Assembly (NCBI RefSeq): GCF_018494085.1
Contig: NZ_JABBFP010000001.1
Span: forward strand, 496,001-560,000
Length of the DNA stretch: 64,000 bases
From: Rosenbergiella collisarenosi
Lineage (GTDB): Bacteria > Pseudomonadota > Gammaproteobacteria > Enterobacterales > Enterobacteriaceae
Reading direction: 5' to 3'
Position numbers and translations under genes: made by a program. A model generated the notes under the pieces. It ran no database searches. It saw nothing but the letters and a program-made list of their open reading frames with translations, and was not told where the DNA came from. This document shows positions 50,397 through 60,256 of this stretch, one piece after another. Every line of letters starts with the position of its first letter. Position 1 is the stretch's first letter.

Positions 50397-51683
50397 CTAG
50401 GCCGCTAATTTTGCAAAACTGCGACGGGCCGCTTCAATCGTTCGATCGATATCCTCTTCACTATGGGCTAGGGACATAAAGCCAGCCTCATAGGCGGAAG
50501 GTGCAAAGTAGATACCTTCTTCAAGCATTAAATGGAAAAATTGTTTAAAGCGTTGCGTATCACAGCGGGTGACATCTGCGTAGCAAGTCACTTGCTTGTC
50601 GTCGGTGAAGAACAGCCCGAACATTGCGCCGACTTGGTTGGTCACCAGCGGAATATTATACTGTTCGGCAGCACGGTGCAGGCCAGCACACAGTCTCTCG
50701 GTGAGTGAGGTCAATGTGCTGTGTACTCCAGGCTGAGAGAGTTGTTGTAGACACGCATAACCGGCTGCCATCGCTATCGGGTTACCAGACAACGTCCCTG
50801 CTTGGTAGACCGGACCTAGAGGCGCCAGTGCTTCCATGACGTCTTTGCGACCACCAAACGCACCGACAGGCATGCCCCCGCCAATAATTTTCCCTAAGCA
50901 GGTCAGATCAGGAATAACGTTGTAGTATGCCTGGGCACCACCCAATGCAACGCGAAAGCCTGTCATTACCTCATCGATGATCAGTAGCGCCCCAAACTCG
51001 TCGCACAATGCACGTAGTCCTTGTAAAAAACCTGGTTGAGGAGGTATACAGTTCATATTGCCGGCGACAGGCTCAACAATCACGCAGGCGATATCGTCAG
51101 GATACTGTTCGAACGCTTGGCGCACAGAGTCTACATCGTTATAAGTGCAGGTGAGGGTATGGCGTACGACATCAGCGGGTACGCCGGGGGAGTTTGGTTG
51201 TCCCAACGTGAGGGCTCCTGACCCGGCCTTAACTAAAAGGTGGTCGGCATGCCCATGGTAGCAGCCTTCAAACTTAATCAGTTTATCACGACGAGTAAAG
51301 CCGCGAGCTAAGCGGATGGCACTCATCGTCGCCTCTGTCCCCGAGTTAACCATACGTACCATATCCATAGAGGGCACTAGCTCACACACCAACTCCGCCA
51401 TTTTAACTTCCATTTCGGTGGGGGCACCGAAGCTTAAGCCTCGTTCGGCCGCTGCAATGACCGCATTACGGATCTCAGCATTATTATGTCCGAGTACCAT
51501 GGGCCCCCACGAACCGACATAATCGATATAAGCCTTTCCATCGGCATCATAGATGTAAGCACCCTCTGCGCGTTCGATAAAAAGTGGGGTTCCCCCAACG
51601 CCAGAAAAGGCACGGACGGGGGAGTTTACGCCACCCGGGATCACAGATTGCGCTTCTTGAAACAGTGTTTCGGACTTGTTCAT
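50397..51683 (-). CDS. hemL: HemL, glutamate-1-semialdehyde 2,1-aminomutase
   Basis: HemL is the PLP enzyme that makes 5-aminolevulinate in the C5 pathway of haem synthesis. I start it at [12 protein letters not shown] (AGGA eight bases upstream); an in-frame extension of 25 residues is not conserved. The 428 residues include the PLP-lysine motif [16 protein letters not shown] and [15 protein letters not shown]. It converges on mrcB. Confidence 0.97.
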   Translation of the reverse strand: MNKSETLFQEAQSVIPGGVNSPVRAFSGVGGTPLFIERAEGAYIYDADGKAYIDYVGSWGPMVLGHNNAEIRNAVIAAAERGLSFGAPTEMEVKMAELVCELVPSMDMVRMVNSGTEATMSAIRLARGFTRRDKLIKFEGCYHGHADHLLVKAGSGALTLGQPNSPGVPADVVRHTLTCTYNDVDSVRQAFEQYPDDIACVIVEPVAGNMNCIPPQPGFLQGLRALCDEFGALLIIDEVMTGFRVALGGAQAYYNVIPDLTCLGKIIGGGMPVGAFGGRKDVMEALAPLGPVYQAGTLSGNPIAMAAGYACLQQLSQPGVHSTLTSLTERLCAGLHRAAEQYNIPLVTNQVGAMFGLFFTDDKQVTCYADVTRCDTQRFKQFFHLMLEEGIYFAPSAYEAGFMSLAHSEEDIDRTIEAARRSFAKLAA

Positions 51684-51877
51684 CAAAAATTCCTGCATAA
51701 CATAGAAAGAATACCCTACAGTGTAATGGAAAAAACCCCATGCTGTTAATGGCCTCATGGCTTGTCTCTCTTCATCACGGCACGGTTGGTTTAGTCGGAG
51801 GCTTGATTGCTACGCTATGCTGACTGATAATAGGCGGATAAGGTCGAAACTTGGCCCTCTCTTTTTGGAGCAGAATA

Positions 51878-52225
51878 ATGAGCGATGACGTAGCAACTTT
51901 GCCCTTACAATTTACCGATGCCGCAGCGAATAAAGTTAAAACCTTAGTCGCCGACGAAGAAAATCCCGAACTTAAACTACGCGTGTATATTACCGGCGGT
52001 GGATGCAGTGGCTTCCAGTATGGCTTTACGTTCGATGATAAAGTCAACGATGGCGATATGACGATTGAGAAACAAGGCGTCGCGTTAGTCGTCGATCCGA
52101 TGAGCTTGCAGTACTTAGTAGGCGGCTCGGTGGACTATACCGAAGGCCTGGAAGGTGCTCGCTTCATCGTGACGAACCCTAATGCAAAAACGACATGTGG
52201 GTGCGGGTCATCCTTCAGCGTTTAA
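51878..52225 (+). CDS. erpA: ErpA, A-type iron-sulfur cluster carrier
   Basis: ErpA delivers [Fe-S] clusters to IspG/IspH, respiratory enzymes and others. The start [13 protein letters not shown] gives 115 residues as in E. coli; an ATG 27 bases upstream is not conserved. The three cluster cysteines lie in [10 protein letters not shown] and CGCGSS. The stop overlaps the tail of the convergent LysR gene by 18 bases. Confidence 0.96.
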   Translation: MSDDVATLPLQFTDAAANKVKTLVADEENPELKLRVYITGGGCSGFQYGFTFDDKVNDGDMTIEKQGVALVVDPMSLQYLVGGSVDYTEGLEGARFIVTNPNAKTTCGCGSSFSV

Positions 52226-53140
52226 AGCAGCCCGTGAATTAACTTCGCTTAATGGGTGTAATGCATTAAGCACAGCCTGAATTTTCGGTGATGATTGTTG
52301 CTTCGCTTTATAGCGAAGCGTCAACGGTAACCCGTCTAATTGAATATCCGGTAATAGCCATACCAACTCTCCTCGCTCGACCTTCTCCCTGATCAGCCAA
52401 TAGGGTAGCTGTGCAACGCCAACACCATGGCAGACCGCTATCAGTTGTGCCTCCGTATTGTCTGCAGTTAAACGATACTGAGCGGGGTGCCAAGATTGAG
52501 GGTATTGATGGGTTGGGATAAGCCAAGGTTTCATTTTTCCATTCTGGGCTTGATAGCCGACAATATGCTGTGCGCACAGAGTAGTAAGCGTAGTCGGCAG
52601 TCCATGCTCGGCGATATAGCCAGGGCTAGCGCAAAACACCATTTTCTCATAGCCGAAAAGCTGGAACCCTTCGTTACTATCGAAGGGGATTTCGCCGCCG
52701 ATGCGTACCGCGATATCGATTTTTTCCTGTTCAAGATCTAGCAGCTTATCAGATAAATGCAGCGATAGCGTAAGTTCAGGGAAGCGTTGAGTGAGTGCGC
52801 ATAGCAGCGGTAGCACCACGACTTTACCAAAGGTTTCAGGTAATGCGATCGCGACTTTTCCTGTCGGTAAGTCTTGGCTAAGTTGAAGCGCCGTTTCAGC
52901 TTCAGTTAACTGGCGTAGGATCTGCAAACACGTGGCGTAATAGGCATTTCCTGCATCAGTAAGTTGCAGCTTACGCGTCGTTCGTTCAAAAAGGCGGCAT
53001 GCTAAGCGCTGCTCTAACGCTTGAATAGCTTTGCTGATTGCTGATGGAGAAAGGTGCAGGCGTTTACCGGCTTCAGTAAAGCTGCCCGTTTGTACACACG
53101 CAATGAATTGGTGAATATTTTTAAACCGTTGATCATGCAT
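52208..53140 (-). CDS. LysR-family transcriptional regulator
   Basis: A 310-residue LysR-type regulator: N-terminal helix-turn-helix ([23 protein letters not shown]) and a C-terminal substrate-binding domain. It resembles the DsdC/YafC-like local activator group, but I cannot name an orthologue or effector. It is divergent from the reductase at 53239 with 98 bases between, the classical layout for a LysR regulator and its target. The yadS-btuF genes of E. coli are replaced here by this pair. Confidence 0.92.
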   Translation of the reverse strand: MHDQRFKNIHQFIACVQTGSFTEAGKRLHLSPSAISKAIQALEQRLACRLFERTTRKLQLTDAGNAYYATCLQILRQLTEAETALQLSQDLPTGKVAIALPETFGKVVVLPLLCALTQRFPELTLSLHLSDKLLDLEQEKIDIAVRIGGEIPFDSNEGFQLFGYEKMVFCASPGYIAEHGLPTTLTTLCAQHIVGYQAQNGKMKPWLIPTHQYPQSWHPAQYRLTADNTEAQLIAVCHGVGVAQLPYWLIREKVERGELVWLLPDIQLDGLPLTLRYKAKQQSSPKIQAVLNALHPLSEVNSRAALNAEG

Positions 53141-53238
53141 ATTTGTGAATTTAATTCAAAAGTTGTATGAAATTTTACCTCAGATAAGCATTTTATTCTC
53201 GTCTATGCTAGAGGGATAGGCAAACTTTTGGAGGTTGT
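53141..53238. promoter_or_regulatory. Divergent LysR/reductase promoter region
   Basis: This AT-rich stretch separates the LysR gene from the reductase. It includes TTTGTGAATTTAATTCAAA, a near-palindrome fitting a LysR T-N11-A box. AGGTTG just before the ATG at 53239 is a weak ribosome site. The regulator assignment is inference. Confidence 0.55.
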
Positions 53239-54330
53239 ATGAAGAAAAATGCACTGATCATCGGTTGTAGCGGTATTACAGGCAGCGCGCTCTCTGCTGA
53301 GCTGATTCAGCAAGGGTGGGCAGTAACGGGGCTCTCTCGCGGGCGTTCCCCTCTGCCGGAAGGTGTGACGGGACTTACTGCTGATCTCACTTCTGCGAAC
53401 GAGGTCTCAACGGCTCTTAGCTCCCAGCAACCAGATGCTGTCTTCTTTACCGTCTGGTCCAGACAAAGTAATGAAAAAGAAAATATCCGCGTCAATGGCG
53501 GAATAGTTCGCCATGTTATCGATGCATTAGGTGACCGTCTAGCGGGGCGCCACGTTGCCCTAGTCACCGGTCTTAAACACTATTTAGGCCCTTTCGAAGC
53601 CTATGGTGCGGCGGAAACGGTGATAACGCCTTTTAGAGAAGAACAACCGCGGCAACCTGTCGATAATTTCTACTATGCTCAAGAGGACGAGATCTTTGCA
53701 GGGGCTGAGCGCTACGGTTACCATTGGAGCGTGCATCGTCCACATACCGTAATTGGTGCGGCGCAAGGTAATGCGATGAATATGGGACAAACCCTAGCAG
53801 TCTATGCCTCGCTCTGTCGTGAACACGGATGGCCTTTCGTCTTCCCTGGCTCCCGCGAACAGTGGCAAGGAGTATCTGATGTCACGGATGCCGGTATATT
53901 AGCTCGTCAACTCGTTTGGTCAACGGCGGCTAAGAAGGCCGAAAACGAGGCTTTCAATATCGTGAACGGTGAGCACTTTCGCTGGAACTGGCTGTGGCCG
54001 AGACTTGCAGAGTATTTCGGTATTGAGGCAGGCGAATTTACAGGCGATCAGGAGACCCTTGAGGCACGCATGAGTGCATGTAATGCTCCAGAACTGTGGG
54101 AAGCACTCGCGAAGAAGTATGCGCTACACACCGATGAGGTCGAGAAGCTGGCATCGTGGTGGCATACCGATGCGGACTTAGGGCGTCCTTTTGAGGCGTT
54201 TACGGATATGACCAAGAGCCGTCTGGCAGGGTTTGATGACTATGTTTCAACTGAACAGAGTTTTTACAAGCTCTTCGATCAGTTAATCGACAAAAACGTT
54301 ATCCCCAACTTTAAAAAAGTGTCTGGATAA
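53239..54330 (+). CDS. PRISE-type short-chain reductase (progesterone 5-beta-reductase/iridoid synthase-like)
   Basis: A 363-residue extended short-chain dehydrogenase. The NADPH-binding GCSGITGSAL lies at residues 9-18. The PRISE hallmarks TGLKHYLGPFE (Lys113) and NFYYAQEDEIF (Tyr145/146) fit the catalytic Lys/Tyr pair of plant progesterone 5-beta-reductases, and WSVHRPHTVIG and NEAFNIVNGEHFRW follow in order. Members reduce activated C=C bonds of enones; the physiological substrate is unknown. It appears accessory and is probably controlled by the divergent LysR protein. Confidence 0.88.
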   Translation: MKKNALIIGCSGITGSALSAELIQQGWAVTGLSRGRSPLPEGVTGLTADLTSANEVSTALSSQQPDAVFFTVWSRQSNEKENIRVNGGIVRHVIDALGDRLAGRHVALVTGLKHYLGPFEAYGAAETVITPFREEQPRQPVDNFYYAQEDEIFAGAERYGYHWSVHRPHTVIGAAQGNAMNMGQTLAVYASLCREHGWPFVFPGSREQWQGVSDVTDAGILARQLVWSTAAKKAENEAFNIVNGEHFRWNWLWPRLAEYFGIEAGEFTGDQETLEARMSACNAPELWEALAKKYALHTDEVEKLASWWHTDADLGRPFEAFTDMTKSRLAGFDDYVSTEQSFYKLFDQLIDKNVIPNFKKVSG

Positions 54331-54382
54331 TGTGAGCTTATCGCGACATTTATCTAGGCAGTGTAAAGTTTTTTAGGTAATA

Positions 54383-54408
54383 AAATCCCGCAGTCTGCGG
54401 GATTTTTT
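54383..54408. terminator. Terminator between the PRISE reductase and mtnN
   Basis: AAATCCCGCAG pairs with CTGCGGGATTT around a short TC-containing loop and runs into six T residues. It serves the reductase gene and abuts the stop of convergent mtnN. Confidence 0.92.
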
Positions 54409-55107
54409 CTACTCGTGACCAAGTTTTTTTACGATGGCCTCGACCAATCGCGATGATTGCTCGGCCGCCGTCGCCAAGAACTCGTCAAAACTAAGGTGAG
54501 AAGCTTGGTCGGCAACGTCAGAGATCGCGCGCACAACCACGAATGGCGTGGCAAATCGATGACAGACGTGGCCGATAGCGGTGGCTTCCATCTCAACGGC
54601 GATTGCTTGTGGGAAGGTAGCGCGAATACGGTCTAAAGACTCGGCACCATTAATAAAGGCATCGCCACTGACCACAAGTCCGGTCACGGTGTGCTGTCCT
54701 TGATCAGCCGCACAAGCCTTAACTGTCTGGATTAAGTCCTCACTCGCCACAAACGCTTCTGGGCAGCCAGCCATTTGGCCTGGCACATAGCCAAAGGCGG
54801 TGACGTCTGCATCGTGGTAGCGTACCTCGCTTGATACCACAATATCACCTATCTTAAGACTGCTTTCTAGGCCGCCTGCTGAGCCAGTATTGATGATCAC
54901 ATCAGGCTTACAGAGTTGCAGTAAAAGGGTGGTTCCCAACGCGGCCGAGGTTTTGCCTATCCCCGATTTGAGTAATGCCACGTCAACGCCTTGTAGCTTA
55001 CCTGTATAGATCTCACAACCCGCCAGGTTGAGCGTCTCGCGCTGTTCGATTTTTTCGCGTAGCAAGGTGACCTCTTGCTCCATTGCCCCAATAATGCCTA
55101 TTTTCAT
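54409..55107 (-). CDS. mtnN: MtnN, 5'-methylthioadenosine/S-adenosylhomocysteine nucleosidase
   Basis: MtnN cleaves MTA, SAH and 5'-deoxyadenosine, recycling methionine-cycle by-products. The 232 residues start at [13 protein letters not shown], matching E. coli exactly in length; 15 extra residues of the longer frame are unconserved. GSAGGLES, the MEATAIGHV glutamate and AISDVAD catalytic aspartate are present. btuF, which precedes it in E. coli, is absent. dgt starts divergently 95 bases away. Confidence 0.96.
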   Translation of the reverse strand: MKIGIIGAMEQEVTLLREKIEQRETLNLAGCEIYTGKLQGVDVALLKSGIGKTSAALGTTLLLQLCKPDVIINTGSAGGLESSLKIGDIVVSSEVRYHDADVTAFGYVPGQMAGCPEAFVASEDLIQTVKACAADQGQHTVTGLVVSGDAFINGAESLDRIRATFPQAIAVEMEATAIGHVCHRFATPFVVVRAISDVADQASHLSFDEFLATAAEQSSRLVEAIVKKLGHE

Positions 55108-55202
55108 CAGATTCCCTACTAAAACGGTGGATTCAATTATGCTTGTTAGCATAGTCTATCATGGCGTATGAAGAAATTAATGCCATCTGAAGGGAGGAGA
55201 AG

Positions 55203-56675
55203 GTGACGATTAATTTTAGGAAGAAGATCAGTGTTAACAGGCCATTTAATAATGGTCGTATCCCAGAAACCGAAGAACAAATCAGTCGGGTATTTGAAAG
55301 TGATCGCGGCCGAATAATCCATTCTGCGGCAATACGACGTTTACAGCAAAAAACGCAGGTTTTTCCTCTGGAACGTAATGCATCAGTACGTTCGCGGCTG
55401 ACCCACTCCTTGGAAGTGCAGCAAGCTGGGCGCTACATCGCGCGTGAGATATTACTGAGGCTTGAGCGGCAGGGCGGTTTAGCCTCCTATGGTTTAGAAA
55501 ATTTTGCGCGAAGCTTCGAGAGCTTGGTTGAGATGGCCTGTTTGCTGCATGACGTAGGAAATCCTCCTTTTGGTCATTTCGGTGAGGCTGCAATAAAAGA
55601 TTGGTTTCAAGAGCACCTAGCCAGCGGTATCCCCGCGTTTGACAATGATGACGTCTCACTCACCTCCCTGATATTACAAATACGCGCCGATCTCAGCCAC
55701 TTTGAGGGGAATGCCCAAGGTATTAGGCTAGTACACACTATTTTGCAGCTCAACCTTAGCTATGCTCAAGTCGCCTGCATTATGAAGTATACCGCGCCGG
55801 CATGGTGGCAGGGGGAAAAGCCCGAAGCTTATTCAACACTGATGAAAAAACCAGGTTTCTATCTTTCAGAGAGACGTTACATAGAGAAACTGAGAGATGA
55901 AACACAACTGGCTGAATTTCATCGCTTTCCTTTGACTTATATTATGGAAGCAGCGGACGATATCTCCTATTGTATCGCCGATTTGGATGATGCCGTTGAG
56001 AAAGCGATCTTTAACGTCGAAGCCCTGTATGGCTATCTAGCGGCTGAATGGGGCGCTGCTCATGACAAAGACCTTTTTTCGCGTACGGTAGAAGAAGCTT
56101 GGACAGAGGCAAATACGAAGAAACGTCGCAGCAAAGGCGATCAGTTTTTTATGTCGTTACGGGTGCATGTTCAACGAGAACTGGTTAGGCATGCGGTGCA
56201 GCGTTTTATCGACCATCTTCCCGAAATTTTTGCTGGTAGCTTCAATCATGCTCTGCTTGAAGACCAAGGAGAGTCTGGGCGGTTACTGTCCATGTTTAAA
56301 AAAGTTGCACGTAAGTATGTATTCCGGCATTCCGACGTCGAGCAGTTGGAGCTACAAGGCTATCGTGTGATCCGCGGGTTACTTGATATTTATCAACCTA
56401 TGATGTTGCTGTCTTACGATAATTTTACTCGACTCATCATCGATGACGAGTTGCCTGGATACCCAATCGAAACGCGGCTGTTTCACCGTTTATCGGATAA
56501 GCATTGTAAGGCTTACTGTCACCATTTACAGCAGTGTCAACAACTTCCCCATCAAGAATTGATATTATGGGAACGCTATTATCGATATCGACTTATTCAA
56601 GACTATGTTAGTGGGATGACCGACCTTTATGCATGGGAAGAGTATCGACGTTTAATGGCGGTTGACTTCGTTTAA
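55203..56675 (+). CDS. dgt: Dgt, deoxyguanosinetriphosphate triphosphohydrolase
   Basis: Dgt hydrolyses dGTP to deoxyguanosine and triphosphate. The start is GTG after GGGAGG. The 490 residues include the HD-domain signature [10 protein letters not shown], the metal pair [32 protein letters not shown] and the C-terminal [10 protein letters not shown]-like [21 protein letters not shown]. Slightly shorter than E. coli (505) owing to the central region. degP follows after 131 bases. Confidence 0.95.
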   Translation: MTINFRKKISVNRPFNNGRIPETEEQISRVFESDRGRIIHSAAIRRLQQKTQVFPLERNASVRSRLTHSLEVQQAGRYIAREILLRLERQGGLASYGLENFARSFESLVEMACLLHDVGNPPFGHFGEAAIKDWFQEHLASGIPAFDNDDVSLTSLILQIRADLSHFEGNAQGIRLVHTILQLNLSYAQVACIMKYTAPAWWQGEKPEAYSTLMKKPGFYLSERRYIEKLRDETQLAEFHRFPLTYIMEAADDISYCIADLDDAVEKAIFNVEALYGYLAAEWGAAHDKDLFSRTVEEAWTEANTKKRRSKGDQFFMSLRVHVQRELVRHAVQRFIDHLPEIFAGSFNHALLEDQGESGRLLSMFKKVARKYVFRHSDVEQLELQGYRVIRGLLDIYQPMMLLSYDNFTRLIIDDELPGYPIETRLFHRLSDKHCKAYCHHLQQCQQLPHQELILWERYYRYRLIQDYVSGMTDLYAWEEYRRLMAVDFV

Positions 56676-56726
56676 GAAGTGTCAGCGATTCAAATATATT
56701 TTTACGTTTATACAGGGAGTGTAGCG

Positions 56727-56754
56727 GGAACTAATTGGTATACATTCATTCTCA
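56727..56754 (+). promoter_or_regulatory. Candidate sigma-E promoter of degP
   Basis: GGAACTA (56727-56733) and TCTCA (56750-56754), separated by 16 bases, fit the sigma-E consensus (GGAACTT-N16-TCTGA) with two mismatches. It lies 52 bases before degP, a known sigma-E target in enteric bacteria. Confidence 0.72.
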
Positions 56755-56806
56755 CGTGAGTGATTACAGCAATGATTCAGGAAAGTAAAAATAAGAGAAT
56801 CCGACT

Positions 56807-58228
56807 ATGAAAAAAAACACGTTAACACTCAGTATGGTTGCACTTAGCTTAAGTTTAGCTTTTGGCTCGGTAAGTGTAATGGCAGCACAAACGGCCTCAT
56901 CGGATAGCCAGCAAATGCCGAGCCTAGCCCCTATGCTGCAGAAAATTATGCCATCGGTAGTCAGTATTAGCGTTGAAGGTTCTACCACAGTCAAAAACCA
57001 AGCCAATCAGCAATTTCAGCAATTTTTTGGGGATATGACGCCGTTTTGTCAACAAGGCTCGCCCTTTATGAACTCTCCGCTTTGCCAATCTCCTAATCAG
57101 GCACAAGGAAGCCAGAAAGAGAAATTTCGTGCTTTAGGCTCGGGGGTGGTGATCAATGCGCAAAAAGGCTATGTAGTCACCAATAACCACGTCGTTGATA
57201 ATGCCTCAAAAATTACGGTACAACTCAGTGATGGGCGTCGCTTCGATGCCAAAGTGCTTGGCAAGGATCCGCGTTCTGATATTGCGCTTATTCAGCTCAA
57301 GGATGCGACAAATCTTTCTGCTATCACGCTGGCAGACTCTGATAATTTGCAAGTGGGTGATTATACCGTCGCAATTGGTAACCCTTATGGCCTTGGCGAA
57401 ACAGTGACCTCTGGTATTGTTTCGGCGTTGGGACGAAGTGGACTTAATGTCGAGAATTACGAGAACTTTATCCAAACCGACGCAGCGATTAACCGTGGAA
57501 ATTCTGGCGGCGCGCTGGTGAACCTTCGCGGGGAATTGATTGGGATCAATACGGCAATCCTCGCTCCAGACGGCGGTAATATCGGTATTGGCTTTGCCAT
57601 TCCTAGTAATATGGTAAAAAACCTGACGGCACAGATGATCGAATATGGCCAAGTGAAGCGGGGTGAGTTAGGTATTATGGGAACTGAACTTAACTCAGAA
57701 TTAGCGAAAGCTATTCACGTCAATGCACAACGGGGTGGATTTATCAGCCAAGTCTTGCCTAATTCATCGGCAGAAAAAGCCGGGATTAAACCGGGAGACG
57801 TGATTGTATCGCTGAATGGTAAACCGCTAAATAGCTTTGCTGCGCTACGAGCTGAAGCGGGTTCTTTACCGGTGGGGACTAAGCTTGCACTCGGTATTAT
57901 TCGTGAAGGGAAACCCATCACTATCACCGTTGAACTTCAGCAGAGCCGTCAAGATAATGTTGCTTCAGCAACAATCTATGCTGGAATTGAGGGTGCTGAA
58001 TTGGGTAATTTAGCCAGCAACGGCCAGAAAGGTGTACAGGTTGAGGCGGTGAAAGCGGGGTCTACGGCAGCGCGTATCGGCTTACGTAAAGGCGATATTA
58101 TTTTAGGGGTAAATCAGCAGCCAATCGCTAATCTGGGTGAGTTACGTAAGGTACTAGATAGCAAACCCGCAGTTTTAGCCCTGAATATTAAACGCGGTAA
58201 CGACGTTCTGTATCTCCTCGCGCAGTAA
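56807..58228 (+). CDS. degP: DegP, periplasmic serine protease/chaperone (HtrA)
   Basis: DegP degrades or shelters misfolded envelope proteins in the periplasm. The 473 residues begin with a signal peptide (cleavage near VMA-AQ). The chymotrypsin-like domain shows His in TNNHVVDNA, Asp in DPRSDIALIQ and Ser in GNSGGALVN, with an extended loop holding CQQGSPFMNSPLC. Two PDZ domains follow (GDVIVSLNGKPL, KGDIILGVNQQPI). Confidence 0.97.
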   Translation: MKKNTLTLSMVALSLSLAFGSVSVMAAQTASSDSQQMPSLAPMLQKIMPSVVSISVEGSTTVKNQANQQFQQFFGDMTPFCQQGSPFMNSPLCQSPNQAQGSQKEKFRALGSGVVINAQKGYVVTNNHVVDNASKITVQLSDGRRFDAKVLGKDPRSDIALIQLKDATNLSAITLADSDNLQVGDYTVAIGNPYGLGETVTSGIVSALGRSGLNVENYENFIQTDAAINRGNSGGALVNLRGELIGINTAILAPDGGNIGIGFAIPSNMVKNLTAQMIEYGQVKRGELGIMGTELNSELAKAIHVNAQRGGFISQVLPNSSAEKAGIKPGDVIVSLNGKPLNSFAALRAEAGSLPVGTKLALGIIREGKPITITVELQQSRQDNVASATIYAGIEGAELGNLASNGQKGVQVEAVKAGSTAARIGLRKGDIILGVNQQPIANLGELRKVLDSKPAVLALNIKRGNDVLYLLAQ

Positions 58229-58252
58229 AAGTTATCAAGCTTAACGTCTCTT

Positions 58253-58285
58253 GGCAGCCCAAATATTCCTTCTGGGCTGCCTTTT
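58253..58285 (+). terminator. Rho-independent terminator after degP
   Basis: GGCAGCCCA pairs with TGGGCTGCC across a 13-base loop, ending in TTTT. It lies 24 bases after the degP stop. Confidence 0.85.
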
Positions 58286-58342
58286 ACAAGGTGGTACGTT
58301 CAATAATCCGATGCGGTGCTAAAAATTTATTTGAAATAAAAG

Positions 58343-58372
58343 TTGCGTAACCTTAGTTAGTCTGTCTATTAT
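58343..58372 (+). promoter_or_regulatory. Cold-shock gene promoter
   Basis: TTGCGT (58343-58348) and TATTAT (58367-58372), 18 bases apart, form a plausible sigma-70 promoter. A start soon after would give a leader of about 170 bases before the gene at 58552. Confidence 0.7.
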
Positions 58373-58380
58373 AGTCGTAT

Positions 58381-58551
58381 CGGTTTGTAGTACAGACCTT
58401 ATGTAAGCAACTTTAGTAAAGCAGTCTTCAGTTCAAGCGTTATCCATCGATATCCTTCCTCGAAAGTCTTCTTTAAGTGACCATAAGCTATTTACTGTAT
58501 AGCAGATCAGATTCGCCATTCTGAGCGGATCGACAAGCAAGGATTTTAACG
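58381..58551 (+). promoter_or_regulatory. cspA-type 5' leader with cold box
   Basis: The leader begins CGGTTTGTAGTACAGACC, closely matching the E. coli cspA cold box (CGGTTTGACGTACAGACC). It continues with matches to the cspA leader: GTAGTAA-like, CTTCA, GAGTTATC-like and CTCG. Such leaders act as thermosensing RNA that improves translation at low temperature. The ribosome site AAGGA lies about ten bases before the ATG. Confidence 0.85.
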
Positions 58552-58764
58552 ATGTCTAACAAAATGACTGGTTTAGTAAAGTGGTTTGACGCAGGTAAAG
58601 GTTTCGGTTTTATTTCTCCTGCAGACGGTAGCAAAGATGTGTTCGTTCACTTCTCTGCGATTCAAAGCAACGATTTTAAAACCTTAGACGAAGGCCAAAA
58701 AGTTGAGTTCTCTATCGAGAACGGCGCTAAAGGTCCATCAGCGGCGAACGTTGTAGCGATCTAA
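58552..58764 (+). CDS. CspA-family cold-shock protein
   Basis: A 70-residue single OB-fold RNA chaperone with the RNP1 (KGFGFI) and RNP2 (VFVHFS) motifs. The sequence is closest by eye to E. coli CspA/CspB/Csp[42 protein letters not shown]. coli has no csp gene here; cdaR occupies the degP-yaeH interval. The paralogue cannot be fixed without the other copies. Confidence 0.93.
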   Translation: MSNKMTGLVKWFDAGKGFGFISPADGSKDVFVHFSAIQSNDFKTLDEGQKVEFSIENGAKGPSAANVVAI

Positions 58765-58832
58765 TCTACACTTCGTAAGTGATAGTTACGATAGCGATGA
58801 AGGTCATAGCCTGAGCAGTTAATTATCACTAA

Positions 58833-58866
58833 GAAAAATCCCGCCTAGTAGCGGGATTTTTTTATT
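58833..58866. terminator. Terminator between the cold-shock gene and yaeH
   Basis: AAAAATCCCGC pairs with GCGGGATTTTT around a CTAGTA loop, flanked by A- and T-runs, so it can stop transcription from both convergent genes. Confidence 0.93.
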
Positions 58867-58877
58867 CTAGCCAATCC

Positions 58878-59255
58878 CTATTTATGACGCGTTAAGCGAT
58901 CGAGATCTGCCTCTATTTCTGCAATTTTATTCGATACAACGCCTTCCAAATGACGTAGGTCCTCAAGAATTTTATTCTTCAAGTCTACTTCTAATGGATC
59001 TTGCTGGCATAGCTGATCGAGCTCGTTGATCACATAAGCGAGGCTAGGATTAATCTCTTGAATATCGTTTTCTGGGAGATTATCAACGGACTTACGTTGA
59101 CGCGGGTATTTGAATTTGACGCTCTTGGCAAAAAACTCCCCTTTATCCTTTCTAAAATAGATTTTCAAGATATCGTGATGGGCTTCTTGCCGTAAATTAT
59201 AGCGATCAATTTCTTCAGGATGGGTGATCCCTAAGCTTTTTAAATTATCAAACAT
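58878..59255 (-). CDS. yaeH: YaeH, UPF0325 family protein
   Basis: A conserved small protein of unknown function (UPF0325). I start it at [17 protein letters not shown] by alignment, giving 125 residues; an in-frame ATG 54 bases upstream adds unconserved residues. [16 protein letters not shown] and [15 protein letters not shown] are family-conserved. It lies downstream of dapD on the same strand. Confidence 0.92.
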   Translation of the reverse strand: MFDNLKSLGITHPEEIDRYNLRQEAHHDILKIYFRKDKGEFFAKSVKFKYPRQRKSVDNLPENDIQEINPSLAYVINELDQLCQQDPLEVDLKNKILEDLRHLEGVVSNKIAEIEADLDRLTRHK

Positions 59256-59325
59256 AGTTATTAACCTCGTGAGTTCACCTTTGCCTGTAATAAATCCGAT
59301 ATTAGACAAGAAGCGAGTGGATCAA

Positions 59326-60153
59326 TTAGTCATCAATGCTACGAAGTAGCTCATTAACACCAACTTTTGCGCGCGTTTTCGCATCAACTTTTTTCACGAT
59401 AACGGCACAGTAAAGGCTGTGGCTGCCATCTTTTGCTGGCATGCTACCCGATACGACGACGGAGCCTGCCGGGACGCGGCCAAAGAATACTTCGCCGGTT
59501 TCACGATCGTAAATACGTGTGCTTTGGCTAATATAAACTCCCATCGAAATCACCGAGCCTTCTTCTACGATGACGCCCTCTACGATTTCAGAACGCGCAC
59601 CGATAAAGCAGTTGTCTTCGATAATGGTCGGATTAGCTTGTAGCGGCTCTAAGACGCCACCGATACCTACGCCACCAGACAGGTGAACATTTTTACCGAT
59701 TTGTGCACAGGAACCGACGGTTACCCATGTGTCGACCATCGTTCCTTCGTCAACGTATGCACCGATATTCACATAGGAAGGCATCAAAACGGTATTGCGG
59801 GCGATATAAGCACCTTGGCGAACTGCAGCAGGAGGGACTACGCGTAAGCCTTCTTCGCGGAAACGGGCATCATCGTAGTCTGCAAACTTTAGCGGCACTT
59901 TATCGAAATAACGGGTCTCTGCACCCTCCATCACTTGGTTATCATTGATGCGAAACGAGAGAAGCACGGCTTTTTTTAACCACTGGTGCGTCACCCACTC
60001 ACCATCGATTTTTTCCGCTACGCGTAGCTCGCCTTTATCGATCGACTGAATGATTTGATTTACCGCATCGCGAGTTTCTGCCTCGACATTGTTCGGTGTG
60101 ATTTCGGCACGGCGTTCAAAAGCGGCTTCAATAATTTTTTCTAACTGTTGCAT
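59326..60153 (-). CDS. dapD: DapD, tetrahydrodipicolinate N-succinyltransferase
   Basis: DapD succinylates tetrahydrodipicolinate in lysine and meso-diaminopimelate synthesis. The 275 residues contain the left-handed beta-helix with hexapeptide repeats (e.g. [21 protein letters not shown]) and [19 protein letters not shown]. The second of two ATGs matches E. coli. glnD is upstream on the same strand, separated by 103 bases that probably carry a promoter. Confidence 0.97.
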   Translation of the reverse strand: MQQLEKIIEAAFERRAEITPNNVEAETRDAVNQIIQSIDKGELRVAEKIDGEWVTHQWLKKAVLLSFRINDNQVMEGAETRYFDKVPLKFADYDDARFREEGLRVVPPAAVRQGAYIARNTVLMPSYVNIGAYVDEGTMVDTWVTVGSCAQIGKNVHLSGGVGIGGVLEPLQANPTIIEDNCFIGARSEIVEGVIVEEGSVISMGVYISQSTRIYDRETGEVFFGRVPAGSVVVSGSMPAKDGSHSLYCAVIVKKVDAKTRAKVGVNELLRSIDD

Positions 60154-60256
60154 CATAATTTCCCAAAAATTCTAAGTGTCTTAGTAAGCAGTGAATGAAA
60201 TTTAACTACTGTGGTGGGGCTGGCAGCTTACCAGGCCCCTTGAGTTCTTCCATGAA

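Noticed and set aside
52208-54330. LysR-PRISE pair considered as a mobile genomic island
   Set aside because: No tRNA, integrase, insertion sequence or flanking direct repeats were seen, and base composition appears similar to the neighbours.
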